From positions 248,001 to 312,000 of the forward strand of contig NZ_JYLH01000004.1 in assembly GCF_001439685.1 (NCBI RefSeq): a stretch of DNA of 64,000 nucleotides, in the 5' to 3' direction. The position numbers and the translations under genes are program-made. Every line of letters begins with the position of its first letter. Position 1 is the stretch's first letter. The notes beneath the pieces were generated by a model. The model saw nothing but the letters and a program-made list of their open reading frames with translations, searched no databases and was not told the origin of the DNA. Below are positions 63,992-64,000 of this stretch, piece after piece. This DNA is from Pseudomonas libanensis. Lineage in GTDB: Bacteria > Pseudomonadota > Gammaproteobacteria > Pseudomonadales > Pseudomonadaceae.

Positions 63992-64000
63992 TTGCGGCAC

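Noticed and set aside
1-64000. Prophage, CRISPR, insertion sequence, tRNA or rRNA genes
   Set aside because: None found: no transposase or integrase, no regularly spaced repeats, no tRNA cloverleaf with a CCA end, and no rRNA sequence. REPINs are present, but no RAYT transposase gene lies in the window.

Overview
The window is chromosomal DNA from a Pseudomonas of the fluorescens group. Three things support this. First, the gene content and order are typical Pseudomonas core genome: phhRABC, recQ, rmuC, an aerobic cob operon, hda-perM-DUF2066-purMN, mazG-relA-rlmD-cysM and gbuRA. Second, codon use is uniformly GC-rich. Third, REP/REPIN palindromes of the GTGGGAG...CTTGC type are scattered between genes. 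I see no rRNA, tRNA, CRISPR array, transposase gene or intact prophage. About 65 genes are densely packed on both strands.

Layout. 1-3082: aromatic amino-acid catabolism (phhR divergent from phhA-phhB-phhC). 3208-8447: a metallophosphatase, an AraC regulator/EamA exporter pair, a SelT/W/H-like protein and a PlpD-type patatin autotransporter. 8448-9164: a gene-free block of REPs and a folded non-coding repeat. 9165-18631: MarR regulator, RecQ, YecA, YbaN, a very large symporter-kinase hybrid sensor, RmuC. 18632-20963: small unknown genes and structured intergenic DNA. 20964-24676: FadL, a glutathione peroxidase, a 39-residue membrane peptide, an MFS exporter and its MarR regulator. 24719-33831: ten cobalamin genes on the minus strand behind a cobalamin riboswitch (33927-34145). 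34257-37007: a PQQ-dependent sugar-dehydrogenase-like lipoprotein and two NlpC/P60 lipoproteins. 37217-43082: hda, an AI-2E-family permease, DUF2066, then purM-purN-DUF3108. 43447-49908: a small unknown gene, DUF2058, mazG, relA, rlmD, cysM. 50015-54164: DTW protein and gbuR, divergent from gbuA and a sodium/solute symporter. 54357-60576: a 40-residue conserved peptide, a LysR/MFS divergent pair, a CvfB-like S1 protein, a TorF-like porin, a lipoprotein and small unknowns. 60731-63950: a periplasmic small protein, a DEAD-box helicase divergent from an MscS-type channel.

How the genes work together. PhhA, PhhB and PhhC feed phenylalanine and tyrosine into catabolism under PhhR. The cob genes are chained by 4-bp ATGA/TTGA overlaps from cobO to cobQ and from cobU to cobC, and are switched by the riboswitch. 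A 263-bp gap carrying a truncated repeat splits the two blocks. The MFS exporter, the 39-residue peptide and the peroxidase look like one MarR-controlled unit, with a perfect 16-bp palindrome just upstream of the exporter. RelA and MazG are adjacent nucleotide-metabolism genes. GbuA and its symporter form a guanidinobutyrate uptake and hydrolysis unit.

Most of the window is well-understood core genome. The least-explained parts are the folded, inverted-repeat-bounded element at 8496-9082 and its truncated relative at 27712-27823, the REP pair translated as the C-terminus of CobB, and several short conserved genes of unknown function.
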